Positions 45,116-54,338 of a stretch of 64,000 nucleotides of DNA are shown in pieces. The notes below the pieces were generated by a model, which was given only the letters and a program-made list of their open reading frames with translations, was not told the DNA's origin and did not search any database. A program made the position numbers and the translations under genes. The stretch comes from Streptomyces canus 299MFChir4.1 (GTDB lineage Bacteria; Actinomycetota; Actinomycetes; Streptomycetales; Streptomycetaceae), in the NCBI RefSeq assembly GCF_000383615.1, contig NZ_KB911593.1, forward strand, positions 23,296 to 87,295, given 5' to 3'. Each line of letters starts with the position of its first letter. Position 1 is the stretch's first letter.

Positions 45116-46683
45116 TTGGCCGCCTCCACCTCGGGCTTGGGGTCCTTCTTGTGTACGTCGGACATGGTCGACTTCACCGCCGGGTTCACGATGTCCGTGA
45201 CGGGCTTCGGATAGACGCCCAGGAAGATCAGCAGGACGACCAGCGGGGCCACGACCACGAGCTCACGCACGCGTAGGTCCGGCATCGCCGAGACCTCCGG
45301 TTTCACCGGCCCGGTCATCGTCCGCTGGTAGAGGACGAGGGTGTACAGCGCGGCGAGCACGATGCCGAAGGTCGCGATGATGCCGATCACCGGGTAGCGC
45401 GCGAACGTGCCCACCAGGACCAGGAACTCGCTGACGAAGGGCGCGAGTCCCGGCAGGGAGAGGGTCGCGAGGCCGCCGATCAGGAAGGTGCCCGCGAGCA
45501 CCGGGGCGACCTTCTGGACACCGCCGTAGTCCGCGATGAGCCGCGAGCCGCGCCGCGAGATCAGGAAGCCGGCCACCAGCATCAGCGCGGCCGTCGAGAT
45601 CCCGTGGTTGACCATGTAGAGGGTCGCGCCGGACTGGCCCTGGCTGGTCATCGCGAAGATGCCCATGATGATGAAGCCGAAGTGCGAGATCGACGCGTAG
45701 GCCACCAGCCGCTTGATGTCCCGCTGGCCGACCGCGAGCAGCGCCCCGTAGATGATGCTGATCACCGCCAGGACGAGGATCGCGGGCGTCGCCCACTTGC
45801 TGGCCTCGGGGAAGAGCTGGAGGCAGAAGCGGAGCATCGCGAAGGTGCCCACCTTGTCGACGACCGCCGTGATGAGCACGGCGACCGGGGCGGTGGCCTC
45901 CCCCATCGCGTTGGGCAGCCAGGTGTGCAGCGGCCACAGGGGGGCCTTCACCGCGAAGGCGAAGAAGAACCCGAGGAACAGCCAGCGTTCGGTGTTGGTC
46001 GCCATGTGCAGCGAGCCGTTGGCCCGCGCTTCGGCGATCTCCTGGAGGCTGAAGCTCCCGGCGACGACATAGAGGCCGATCACCGCGGCCAGCATGATCA
46101 GACCGCCGACGAGGTTGTAGAGGAGGAACTTCACGGCGGCGTAGGAGCGTTGGGCCGCCGCGTTCTCGTCCGAGCCCGCGTGGGCACGGTCCCCGAAGCC
46201 GCCGATGAGGAAGTACATCGGGATCAGCATGGCTTCGAAGAAGATGTAGAACAGGAAGACGTCGGTGGCCTCGAAGGAGATGATCACCATCGCCTCGACG
46301 GCCAGGATCAGGGCGAAGAAGCCCTGCGTCGGCCGCCACCGCTTGTTTCCGGTCTCCAGCGGGTCGGCGTCGTGCCAGCCCGCCAGGATGATGAACGGGA
46401 TCAGCAGGGCGGTCAGCGCGAGGAGCGCCACCCCGATGCCGTCCACGCCCAGTTCGTACCTGACGCCGAAGTCCGCGATCCAGGCGTGCGATTCGGTGAG
46501 CTGGTAACGGTCGCCGTCCGGGGCGAAGCGGATCAGGACGGCGATCGCGAGGGCGAGGGTGGCGATGGAGACGAGCAGCGCCAGCCATTTCGCGGCGGTA
46601 CGCCGGGCGGCCGGCACGGCGGCCGTGGCGATGGCCCCGATCGCCGGGAGCACCGCCGTCGCTGTCAGCAGAGGAAAGGACAT
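45112..46683 (-). CDS. nuoM: NADH-quinone oxidoreductase subunit M
   Basis: This 523-residue antiporter-like subunit has signature stretches SFEATDVFLFYIFFEAMLIPMYFLIG (conserved Glu) and FAVKAPLWPLHTWLPNAMGEATAPVAVLIT (conserved Lys and the broken helix). ATG 46683 is the family start; a longer reading enters nuoL shadow. It lies 5 nt past the nuoL stop. Confidence 0.95.
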   Translation of the reverse strand: MSFPLLTATAVLPAIGAIATAAVPAARRTAAKWLALLVSIATLALAIAVLIRFAPDGDRYQLTESHAWIADFGVRYELGVDGIGVALLALTALLIPFIILAGWHDADPLETGNKRWRPTQGFFALILAVEAMVIISFEATDVFLFYIFFEAMLIPMYFLIGGFGDRAHAGSDENAAAQRSYAAVKFLLYNLVGGLIMLAAVIGLYVVAGSFSLQEIAEARANGSLHMATNTERWLFLGFFFAFAVKAPLWPLHTWLPNAMGEATAPVAVLITAVVDKVGTFAMLRFCLQLFPEASKWATPAILVLAVISIIYGALLAVGQRDIKRLVAYASISHFGFIIMGIFAMTSQGQSGATLYMVNHGISTAALMLVAGFLISRRGSRLIADYGGVQKVAPVLAGTFLIGGLATLSLPGLAPFVSEFLVLVGTFARYPVIGIIATFGIVLAALYTLVLYQRTMTGPVKPEVSAMPDLRVRELVVVAPLVVLLIFLGVYPKPVTDIVNPAVKSTMSDVHKKDPKPEVEAAK

Positions 46684-46688
46684 CGGTA

Positions 46689-48662
46689 TCAGACCGCCCT
46701 CATCAGCAGGGTCGCGGCGACGAGGATCGCCGCGCCGCCGAACATCGAGACCGCGTACGACCGCGCGAAGCCGTTCTGCAGCTTGCGCATCCGCCCGGAC
46801 AGACCGCCGACCGAGGCCGCCGTGCCGTTGACCACGCCGTCGACCAGGGTGTGGTCGACGTACACCAGGGACCGCGTGAGGTGCTCTCCGCCACGGACCA
46901 GGACGACGTGGTTGAAGTCGTCCTGGAGCAGGTCCCGCCGGGCGGCCCGGGTGAGCAGCGACCCGCGCGGGGCGACGACCGGGACGGGCCTGCGGCCGTA
47001 CTGGGCCCAGGCGATGGCGACACCGATCAGCAGGCACACCATGGTCGCGCCGGTGACTGTGGCCGCACTGAGCGGGGAGTCGCCCTCGCTGTGGCCGGTG
47101 ACCGGTTCCAGCCAGTGCAGGAAGCGGTCGCCGATGCTGAAGAAGCCGCCCGCGAAGACCGATCCGAAGGCCAGCACGATCATCGGGATCGTCATGGACT
47201 TGGGGGACTCGTGCGGGTGGGGTTCCGCGTGCTCGCCGTGGTGCGCGGCGGCGGGCTCCGCGCTCGGGGCCTCCGGGGAGCGGGTGGGCTGGTTCTTCCA
47301 GCGCTCCTCTCCGAAGAACGTCATCAGCATCACGCGCGTCATGTAGAAGGCGGTGATGGCCGCGCCCAGCAGGGCGCAGGCGCCGAGGATCCAGCCCTCG
47401 GTGCCGCCCTTGGCGAAGGCCGCCTCGATGATCTTGTCCTTGGAGAAGAAGCCGGACAGGCCGGGGAAGCCGATGATGGCCAGGTAGCCGAGACCGAACG
47501 TCACGAAGGTGATCGGCATGTACTTCCTGAGGCCGCCGTACTTCCGCATGTCGACCTCGTCGTTCATGCCGTGCATGACCGAACCGGCGCCGAGGAAGAG
47601 CCCGGCCTTGAAGAAGCCGTGCGTCACCAGGTGCATGATCGCGAAGACGTAGCCGATGGGGCCGAGGCCCGCGGCGAGGACCATGTAGCCGATCTGCGAC
47701 ATGGTCGAGCCGGCCAGCGCCTTCTTGATGTCGTCCTTCGCGCAACCGACGATCGCACCGAACAGGAGCGTGACGGCACCGACGACGGTGACGACGAGCT
47801 GGGCGTCCGGCGCGAGGTTGAAGATGTTGGCGGAGCGGACGATCAGGTAGACGCCCGCGGTCACCATGGTCGCCGCGTGGATGAGGGCCGAGACCGGGGT
47901 AGGGCCCTCCATCGCGTCCCCGAGCCAGGACTGCAGCGGCACCTGGGCCGACTTGCCGCAGGCGGCGAGCAGCAGCATCAGAGCGATGCCGGTGAGCGTC
48001 GCCTCGGAGGCGCCGTCGACGAGTCCGGGCTTCTCATGACTGCCGAGGACCGGGCCGAAGGCGAAGGTGCCGAACGTCGTGAACATCAGCATGATCGCGA
48101 TCGAGAGGCCCATGTCGCCGACGCGGTTGACCAGGAAGGCCTTCTTCGCCGCGGTCGCCGCGCTGGGCTTGTGCTGCCAGAAGCCGATCAGCAGGTAGGA
48201 GGCGAGACCGACGCCCTCCCAGCCGACGTACAGCAGCAGGTAGTTGTCGGCGAGGACGAGCAGCAGCATCGCCGCGAGGAACAGGTTCAGATAGCCGAAG
48301 AAGCGGCGGCGCCGCTCGTCGTGCTCCATGTACCCGATCGAGTACAGGTGGATGAGCGAGCCGACGCCGGTGATCAGCAGCACGAACGTCATCGACAGCT
48401 GGTCGAGGCGGAAGGTGACGTCGGCCTGGAAGCCCTCGACCGGGATCCAGGTCCACAGGTGCTGGATGAGCGTGCGGTGTTCGGCGTTCTTGCCGAGCAG
48501 GTCGGCGAAGAGGATGGCGCCGAACACGAAGGAAGCGGCGGCGAGGATCGTGCCGACCCAGTGGCCGACGGCGTCCAGCCGTCGGCCGCCGGTCAACAGG
48601 ACCGCCGCTCCGAGCAGAGGCGCCGCGATGAGCAGCGCGATCAGGTTCTCAGCGTTAGTCAC
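46689..48662 (-). CDS. nuoL: NADH-quinone oxidoreductase subunit L
   Basis: This 657-residue subunit is the distal proton pump with the long lateral helix at its C terminus. Family motifs include FHLYSIGYMEHDERRRRFFGYLNLF-like IHLYSIGYMEHD and KSAQVPLQSWLGDAMEGPTPVSALIHAATMV (conserved Lys). The linker at about 470-500 is His/Glu/Pro-rich (AAAHHGEHAEPHPHESPK) and unusual but non-conserved. Start is GTG 48662, 14 nt after nuoK. Confidence 0.95.
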   Translation of the reverse strand: MTNAENLIALLIAAPLLGAAVLLTGGRRLDAVGHWVGTILAAASFVFGAILFADLLGKNAEHRTLIQHLWTWIPVEGFQADVTFRLDQLSMTFVLLITGVGSLIHLYSIGYMEHDERRRRFFGYLNLFLAAMLLLVLADNYLLLYVGWEGVGLASYLLIGFWQHKPSAATAAKKAFLVNRVGDMGLSIAIMLMFTTFGTFAFGPVLGSHEKPGLVDGASEATLTGIALMLLLAACGKSAQVPLQSWLGDAMEGPTPVSALIHAATMVTAGVYLIVRSANIFNLAPDAQLVVTVVGAVTLLFGAIVGCAKDDIKKALAGSTMSQIGYMVLAAGLGPIGYVFAIMHLVTHGFFKAGLFLGAGSVMHGMNDEVDMRKYGGLRKYMPITFVTFGLGYLAIIGFPGLSGFFSKDKIIEAAFAKGGTEGWILGACALLGAAITAFYMTRVMLMTFFGEERWKNQPTRSPEAPSAEPAAAHHGEHAEPHPHESPKSMTIPMIVLAFGSVFAGGFFSIGDRFLHWLEPVTGHSEGDSPLSAATVTGATMVCLLIGVAIAWAQYGRRPVPVVAPRGSLLTRAARRDLLQDDFNHVVLVRGGEHLTRSLVYVDHTLVDGVVNGTAASVGGLSGRMRKLQNGFARSYAVSMFGGAAILVAATLLMRAV

Positions 48663-48676
48663 GGTTCAGCGACCCC

Positions 48677-48976
48677 TTACAGCTTCATCAGGCTGGCGTC
48701 GTCGACCGAGGCCGAGTGGCGGGAACGGAACAGCGACACGATGATCGCGAGCCCGACCACGACCTCCGCGGCGGCGACGACCATCGTGAAGAAGGCGATG
48801 ATCTGGCCGTCGAGATTGCCGTGCATCCGGGAGAAGGCGACGAACGCGAGGTTGCAGGCATTGAGCATGAGCTCGATGCACATGAACACGACGATGGCGT
48901 TGCGCCTGATCAGCACGCCGGTGGCGCCGATCGTGAACAACAGGGCGGCGAGGTAGAGGTAGTTGACCGGGTTCAC
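48677..48976 (-). CDS. nuoK: NADH-quinone oxidoreductase subunit K
   Basis: This is a 99-residue, three-helix membrane subunit. The conserved Glu residues lie in [21 protein letters not shown] and [18 protein letters not shown] start overlaps the nuoJ stop (GTGA). MrpC-like, part of the proton channel. Confidence 0.95.
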
Positions 48977-49830
48977 TTCGACGCCTCCCTCTTGAAGGTG
49001 GCCGGTTCGATCTCGGTCCGCTCCAGGCGTTCCTCGGCGCGCTGCTCCAGCGCCTTGAGGTCGTTGAGGGCTTCGGCGGACACGTCACGGATCTGACCGC
49101 GCTCGCGCAGTGTCTTGCTGACCGTGAGCTCCGACGGGGTGCCGTCGGGCAGCAGGCCCGCGATGTCCACCGCGTTGTGCCGGGCGTAGACGCCGGGGGC
49201 GGGCAGCGGCGGGACGTGCTTGCCCTCGCGGACGCGCCTCTCGGCCATCTCGCGCTGGGTGAGGGCGCGTTCGGTGCGCTCGCGGTGGGTGAGCACCATG
49301 GCGCCGACTGCGGCCGTGATCAGCAGGGCGCCGGTGATCTCGAAGGCGAAGACGTACTTGGTGAAGATGAGGGTCGCGAGGCCCTCCACGTTGCCGCCCG
49401 CGTTGGCCTGGGTGAGGCCGTTGAACTGCTTGAGCGAGGCGTTGCCGATGCCGGCGAAGAGCAGGATGCCGAAGCCGAGCCCGCACACCAGGGCCAGCCA
49501 GCGCTGGCCCCTGATGGTCTCCTTGAGGGAGTCCGCCGCGGTCACGCCGACGAGCATCACCACGAACAGGAACAGCATCATGATCGCGCCGGTGTAGACG
49601 ACGATCTGGACGACGCCGAGGAAGTAGGCGCCGTTGGCGAGGTAGAACACCGCCAGGACGATCATGGTCCCGGCGAGACAGAGGGCGCTGTGCACGGCCT
49701 TCCTCATGAAGACGGTGCACAGGGCGCCGATCACGGCGACGGTGCCGAGGACCCAGAACTGGAAGGCCTCGCCGGTGGAGGTGTCGGCGGCCAGCGTGGC
49801 CGCGGCGGCGAGCTGGAGTGGTGCGGTCAT
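48973..49830 (-). CDS. nuoJ: NADH-quinone oxidoreductase subunit J
   Basis: This 285-residue subunit has five transmembrane segments followed by a soluble C-terminal tail of about 110 residues. That is much longer than in proteobacterial NuoJ (about 180 residues) but usual for Streptomyces. [19 protein letters not shown] is the family signature. ATG overlaps the nuoI stop (ATGA). Confidence 0.93.
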
Positions 49831-50468
49831 CGCCCGATCACCTTCTCCGACGCCGGTTCGTCCGCACCGAAGGTGGAGTCGGCCTCCTGGACCACCTCGC
49901 CCTTGGAGACGGCGACCTGGGGCACGGTGCCGGGCGCGGCCTCCGTGACCAGGCCCCGGTAGTAGTCCTGCTCGTCCGTGCCGGGGTAGATGGCGTGGGG
50001 CGAGTCGACCATGCCCTCTTCGAGGCCGGCGAGCAGCTGCTCCTTGGTGAAGATGAGGTTGGCGCGGCTGCTGTCGGCCAGCTCGAACTCGTTGGTCATC
50101 GTCAGCGCGCGCGTGGGGCACGCCTCGATGCACAGTCCGCACAGGATGCAGCGGGCGTAGTTGATCTGGTAGACGCGGCCGTACCGCTCGCCCGGCGAGT
50201 AGCGCTCCTCGTCGGTGTTGTCGGCGCCCTCCACGTAGATGGCGTCGGCGGGGCAGGCCCAGGCGCACAGCTCGCAGCCGACGCACTTCTCCAGGCCGTC
50301 CGGATGGCGGTTGAGCTGGTGCCGTCCGTGGAACCGCGGAGCGGTGGTCTTCTGCTGCTCCGGGTACTGCTCGGTCAGCCGCTTCTTGAACATGGCCTTG
50401 AAGGTCACGCCGAAGCCGGCGACGGGGTTCATGAAACCGGGTTTGGTCTCCTTGGGCTCCTCAGCCAT
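49827..50468 (-). CDS. nuoI: NADH-quinone oxidoreductase subunit I
   Basis: This 213-residue peripheral subunit carries clusters N6a and N6b. The two 2[4Fe-4S] motifs are CVGCELCAWACPADAI and CILCGLCIEACPTRAL. A basic N terminus docks it to the membrane arm. Start ATG 50468 has AGGAGG 7 nt upstream and overlaps the nuoH end. Confidence 0.95.
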   Translation of the reverse strand: MAEEPKETKPGFMNPVAGFGVTFKAMFKKRLTEQYPEQQKTTAPRFHGRHQLNRHPDGLEKCVGCELCAWACPADAIYVEGADNTDEERYSPGERYGRVYQINYARCILCGLCIEACPTRALTMTNEFELADSSRANLIFTKEQLLAGLEEGMVDSPHAIYPGTDEQDYYRGLVTEAAPGTVPQVAVSKGEVVQEADSTFGADEPASEKVIGR

Positions 50469-51837
50469 CGGACGCCTCCTTTCCATCCGCAGAACCAGTC
50501 AGCGGTCCGTCACTGTGAGTATCGGGCCCGCCACTGACAATCAGCTCCCGCTCCTGGCGCGAGCGGCGCCTGGGCACCGGCGGCAACTCCTGTCCGGGCA
50601 GCGGCGGGACGGGGAATCCGCCCGCCATCGGGTCGAATCCGGCCGGCTGTTCGGCGGGCTCCGCGGCCGCCTTCGACTTCTCGCGGAACATGTCGGCGAC
50701 GAAGGAGAGCAGCAGCAGGACCAGGACTCCGCCACCGACGTAGAGGGCGATGTCGGCGAAGTCGTAGTTCTCGTTGCGCAGGGTCCGCACGGTCGCGACG
50801 AGCATCAGCCACACCACGGAGACCGGGATGAGGACCTTCCAGCCGAGCTTCATCAGCTGGTCGTAGCGGACCCGCGGGAGCGTGCCGCGCAGCCAGATGA
50901 AGAAGAACAGCAGCAGCTGCACCTTGATCACGAACCAGAGCAGCGGCCACCAGCCGTGGTTCGCGCCCTCCCAGAAGGTGCTGATGGGCCAGGGGGCCCG
51001 CCAGCCGCCGAGGAAGAGCGTGGTCGTCACGGCCGAGACCGTCACCATGTTCACGTACTCGGCGAGCATGAACAGCGCGAACTTGATCGACGAGTACTCG
51101 GTGTTGAAGCCGCCGACCAGGTCGCCCTCGGACTCCGGCATGTCGAAGGGGGCGCGGTTGGTCTCGCCGACCATGGTGATGACGTAGATGATGAAGGAGA
51201 CCGGCAGCAGGACGATGTACCAGCGGTCCTGCTGGGCCTCGACGATCGCCGAGGTCGACATCGACCCGGAGTAGAGGAACACCGAGGCGAAGGCGGCGCC
51301 CATGGCGATCTCGTACGAGATCATCTGGGCGCAGGAGCGCAGGCCGCCGAGGAGCGGATACGTCGATCCGGAGCTCCAGCCCGCCAGGACGATGCCGTAG
51401 ATGCCGACGGAGGCGACCGCGAGGATGTAGAGCATCGCGATCGGCAGGTCGGTGAGCTGCATCGTGGTGCGGTGTCCGAAGATCGAGACCTCGTTGCCGG
51501 ACGGGCCGAAGGGGATCACCGCGATCGCCATGAAGGCCGGGATGGCCGCGACGATCGGCGCGAGGACGTAGACGACCTTGTCCGCGCGCTTGACGATGAC
51601 GTCTTCCTTGAGCATCAGCTTCACGCCGTCGGCGAGCGACTGGAGCATGCCCCAGGGGCCGTGCCGGTTGGGACCGATGCGCAGCTGCATCCAGGCGACG
51701 ACCTTGCGCTCCCACACGATGGAGAACAGCACGGTCACCATCAGGAACGCGAAGCAGAAGACGGCCTTGACGACGACCAGCCACCAGGGGTCGGTGCCGA
51801 ACATCGAGAGGTCTTCCGCGGCGAGGTACGGGCTCAT
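50461..51837 (-). CDS. nuoH: NADH-quinone oxidoreductase subunit H
   Basis: This 458-residue membrane subunit lines the quinone chamber. Conserved pieces include WERKVVAWMQLRIGPNRHGPWGMLQSLADGVKL and MPESEGDLVGGFNTEYSSIKFALFMLAEYVN. A Pro/Arg/Ser-rich cytoplasmic tail of about 90 residues lengthens it compared with the usual ~330-350. It overlaps nuoG by ATGA. Confidence 0.95.
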   Translation of the reverse strand: MSPYLAAEDLSMFGTDPWWLVVVKAVFCFAFLMVTVLFSIVWERKVVAWMQLRIGPNRHGPWGMLQSLADGVKLMLKEDVIVKRADKVVYVLAPIVAAIPAFMAIAVIPFGPSGNEVSIFGHRTTMQLTDLPIAMLYILAVASVGIYGIVLAGWSSGSTYPLLGGLRSCAQMISYEIAMGAAFASVFLYSGSMSTSAIVEAQQDRWYIVLLPVSFIIYVITMVGETNRAPFDMPESEGDLVGGFNTEYSSIKFALFMLAEYVNMVTVSAVTTTLFLGGWRAPWPISTFWEGANHGWWPLLWFVIKVQLLLFFFIWLRGTLPRVRYDQLMKLGWKVLIPVSVVWLMLVATVRTLRNENYDFADIALYVGGGVLVLLLLSFVADMFREKSKAAAEPAEQPAGFDPMAGGFPVPPLPGQELPPVPRRRSRQERELIVSGGPDTHSDGPLTGSADGKEASDG

Positions 51838-54338
51838 GCCTCCACCTCCTTGGGAGCTTCGGCTGCGAGCGTCGCCGGGCCGATGTGGACGAGGGAGCCG
51901 GGCAGCACCCCGGCGTCGGAGGCGACGCCCCCGCCGGTGGAGTTCAGCGGGAGCCAGACCACGCGGTCGGGCATCTCGGTGATCTGCAGCGGCAGTTCGA
52001 CGACTCCGGTCTTGCCGGTCACGGCGAGGAGGTCGCCGTCCTTGACGCCCACCTCGGCGGCCGTCGCGGGCGACACCCGCGCGTGTGCCGCGTGCCGGGT
52101 CCCGGCGAGCGCCTCGTCGCCCTGCTGGAGCAGCCCCTGGTCGAGCAGCAGCCGGTGTCCGGCCAGGACGGCCTCTCCGGCGGCGGGCCGCGGCAGCTGG
52201 GCCCCGGTCTCGAAGGGTTCGGTGCCGCGGGGTCCGTCCCAGGGGCCGAGCCGGTCGATCTCCGCGCGCGTGGTGCGCAGATCCGGCAGACCCAGGTGTA
52301 CGTCCATGGCGTCGGCCAGCATCTGGAGCACCCGTGCGTCGGTGGGCGCGAGCCGGCGGGTCATCTGGTCGGGCTTGAGCGCGGCCTCGAAGAACCGCAC
52401 CCTGCCCTCCCAGTTGAGGAAGGTGCCGGCCTTCTCGGCGACCGCGGCCACCGGCAGGACGACGTCCGCGTGCTCGGTGGCCTCACCGGGCCGCAGTTCC
52501 AGCGACACCACGAACCCGGCCTCCTGGAGCGCCGCACGCGCGCGTGCCGGGTCGGGCAGGTCCGCGAGTTCGACGCCGGCGACCACCAGGGCCTGGAGCT
52601 CGCCGGACATCGCGGCCTCGACGATCTGACCGGTGTCCCGGCCGTAGCGGTGCGGGAGTTCGGCCACGCCCCAGACGGAGGCGACCTCGTCCCGCGCGCG
52701 CGGGTCGGTGGCCGGACGCCCGCCCGGCAGCAGCGACGGCAGCGCGCCCGCTTCGAGGGCACCGCGTTCTCCGGCCCGCCGCGGGATCCACACCAGCTGC
52801 GCGCCGGTCGCGGAGGCGGCCCGCACGGCGGCGGTCAGTCCGCCCTTCACGGCGGCCAGCCGCTCGCCGACGACGATCACCGCACCCGCGGTGCGCAGCG
52901 CCTCGGCGGCCCTGCTGCCGTCGTCCTCCAGGCCGACCCCGCCGGCCAGCGCGTCCAGCCACTCGGTCTCGGTGCCGGGGGCGGCGGGCAGCAGCGTGCC
53001 GCCCGCCTTCTCCAGGCCGCGCGTGGCGTAGGTGGCGAGCGAGAAGACCTTCTGACCGTGCTTGCGCCAGGCCTTGCGCAGCCTCAGGAAGACGCCGGGC
53101 GCCTCCTCCTCGGCCTCGAACCCGACCAGCAGGACCGCCGGCGCCTTCTCCAGAGCGGAGTACGTGACGCCCGTACCGTCGAGGTCACGGCCGCGGCCGG
53201 CGACCTGCGCGGCCAGGAAGTCGGCCTCCTCGCTGCTGTGCACGCGCGCGCGGAAGTCGATGTCGTTGGTGTCGAGCGCCACGCGCGCGAACTTGCTGTA
53301 CGCGTAGGCGTCCTCGATGGTGAGGCGGCCGCCGGTGAGGACGCCGGCCCGGCCGCGCGAGGCGAGCAGCCCCTGGGCCGCGATCTGGAGCGCCTCCGGC
53401 CAGGACGCCGGCACCAGTTCGCCCTCGGGGTTGCGCACCAGCGGGTGCTCCAGCCGGTCGCGCTGCTGCGCGTACCGGAAGGCGAAGCGCCCCTTGTCGC
53501 AGATCCACTCCTCGTTGACCTCGGGGTCGTTGGCCGCGAGCTTGCGCATGACCTTGCCGCGCCGGTGGTCGGTGCGGGTGGCGCAGCCGCCGGAGCAGTG
53601 CTCGCACACGCTCGGGGAGGACACCAGGTCGAAGGGGCGGGAGCGGAATCGGTACGCTGCCGAGGTGAGCGCGCCGACCGGGCAGATCTGGATGGTGTTG
53701 CCGGAGAAGTACGACTCGAAGGGGTCGCCCTCGCCGGTGCCGACCTGCTGGAGCGCGCCCCGCTCGATCAGTTCGATCATGGGGTCGCCCGCGACCTGGT
53801 TGGAGAAGCGGGTGCAGCGGGCGCACAGCACGCAGCGCTCGCGGTCGAGCAGCACCTGGGTGGAGATCGGGACCGGCTTCTCGTAGGTCCGCTTCTTGCC
53901 CTCGAAGCGGGACTCGGACTGCCCGTGGGACATCGCCTGGTTCTGCAGGGGGCACTCGCCGCCCTTGTCGCAGACCGGGCAGTCCAGCGGGTGGTTGATG
54001 AGGAGGAGCTCCATCACACCGTGCTGAGCCTTCTCGGCGACCGGCGAGGTGAGGTGGGTCTTCACCACCATCCCGTCGGTGCAGGTGATGGTGCAGGAGG
54101 CCATCGGCTTGCGCTGGCCCTCGACCTCGACGATGCACTGGCGGCAGGCGCCGGCCGGGTCGAGGAGGGGGTGGTCGCAGAACCGGGGGATCTCGATGCC
54201 GAGCTGTTCGGCGGCCCGGATGACCAGGGTGCCCTTGGGCACGCTGATCTCGGCGCCGTCGATCGTCAGCGAGACGAGATCCTCCGGCGGGACCGCCGCC
54301 TCTCCCCCGCCCGAGGGAGCGCTCGTGGTCACGGTCAT
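51834..54338 (-). CDS. nuoG: NADH-quinone oxidoreductase subunit G
   Basis: This 834-residue Fe-S subunit of the NADH module has a [2Fe-2S] set (FCDHPLLDPAGACRQCIVEV, then C at about 82), the His-Cys3 N5 site (HPLDCPVCDKGGECPLQ), N4 (CVLCARCTRF...CPVGAL) and an N7-type motif (CEHCSGGC...C). The remainder is a molybdopterin-type fold without cofactor. Start overlaps nuoF end by 4 nt. Confidence 0.95.
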   Translation of the reverse strand: MTVTTSAPSGGGEAAVPPEDLVSLTIDGAEISVPKGTLVIRAAEQLGIEIPRFCDHPLLDPAGACRQCIVEVEGQRKPMASCTITCTDGMVVKTHLTSPVAEKAQHGVMELLLINHPLDCPVCDKGGECPLQNQAMSHGQSESRFEGKKRTYEKPVPISTQVLLDRERCVLCARCTRFSNQVAGDPMIELIERGALQQVGTGEGDPFESYFSGNTIQICPVGALTSAAYRFRSRPFDLVSSPSVCEHCSGGCATRTDHRRGKVMRKLAANDPEVNEEWICDKGRFAFRYAQQRDRLEHPLVRNPEGELVPASWPEALQIAAQGLLASRGRAGVLTGGRLTIEDAYAYSKFARVALDTNDIDFRARVHSSEEADFLAAQVAGRGRDLDGTGVTYSALEKAPAVLLVGFEAEEEAPGVFLRLRKAWRKHGQKVFSLATYATRGLEKAGGTLLPAAPGTETEWLDALAGGVGLEDDGSRAAEALRTAGAVIVVGERLAAVKGGLTAAVRAASATGAQLVWIPRRAGERGALEAGALPSLLPGGRPATDPRARDEVASVWGVAELPHRYGRDTGQIVEAAMSGELQALVVAGVELADLPDPARARAALQEAGFVVSLELRPGEATEHADVVLPVAAVAEKAGTFLNWEGRVRFFEAALKPDQMTRRLAPTDARVLQMLADAMDVHLGLPDLRTTRAEIDRLGPWDGPRGTEPFETGAQLPRPAAGEAVLAGHRLLLDQGLLQQGDEALAGTRHAAHARVSPATAAEVGVKDGDLLAVTGKTGVVELPLQITEMPDRVVWLPLNSTGGGVASDAGVLPGSLVHIGPATLAAEAPKEVEA

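Noticed and set aside
46851..48956. A 701-codon plus-strand frame opposite nuoL/nuoK
   Set aside because: Glu/Asp/Gly-rich antisense shadow of the nuo genes.
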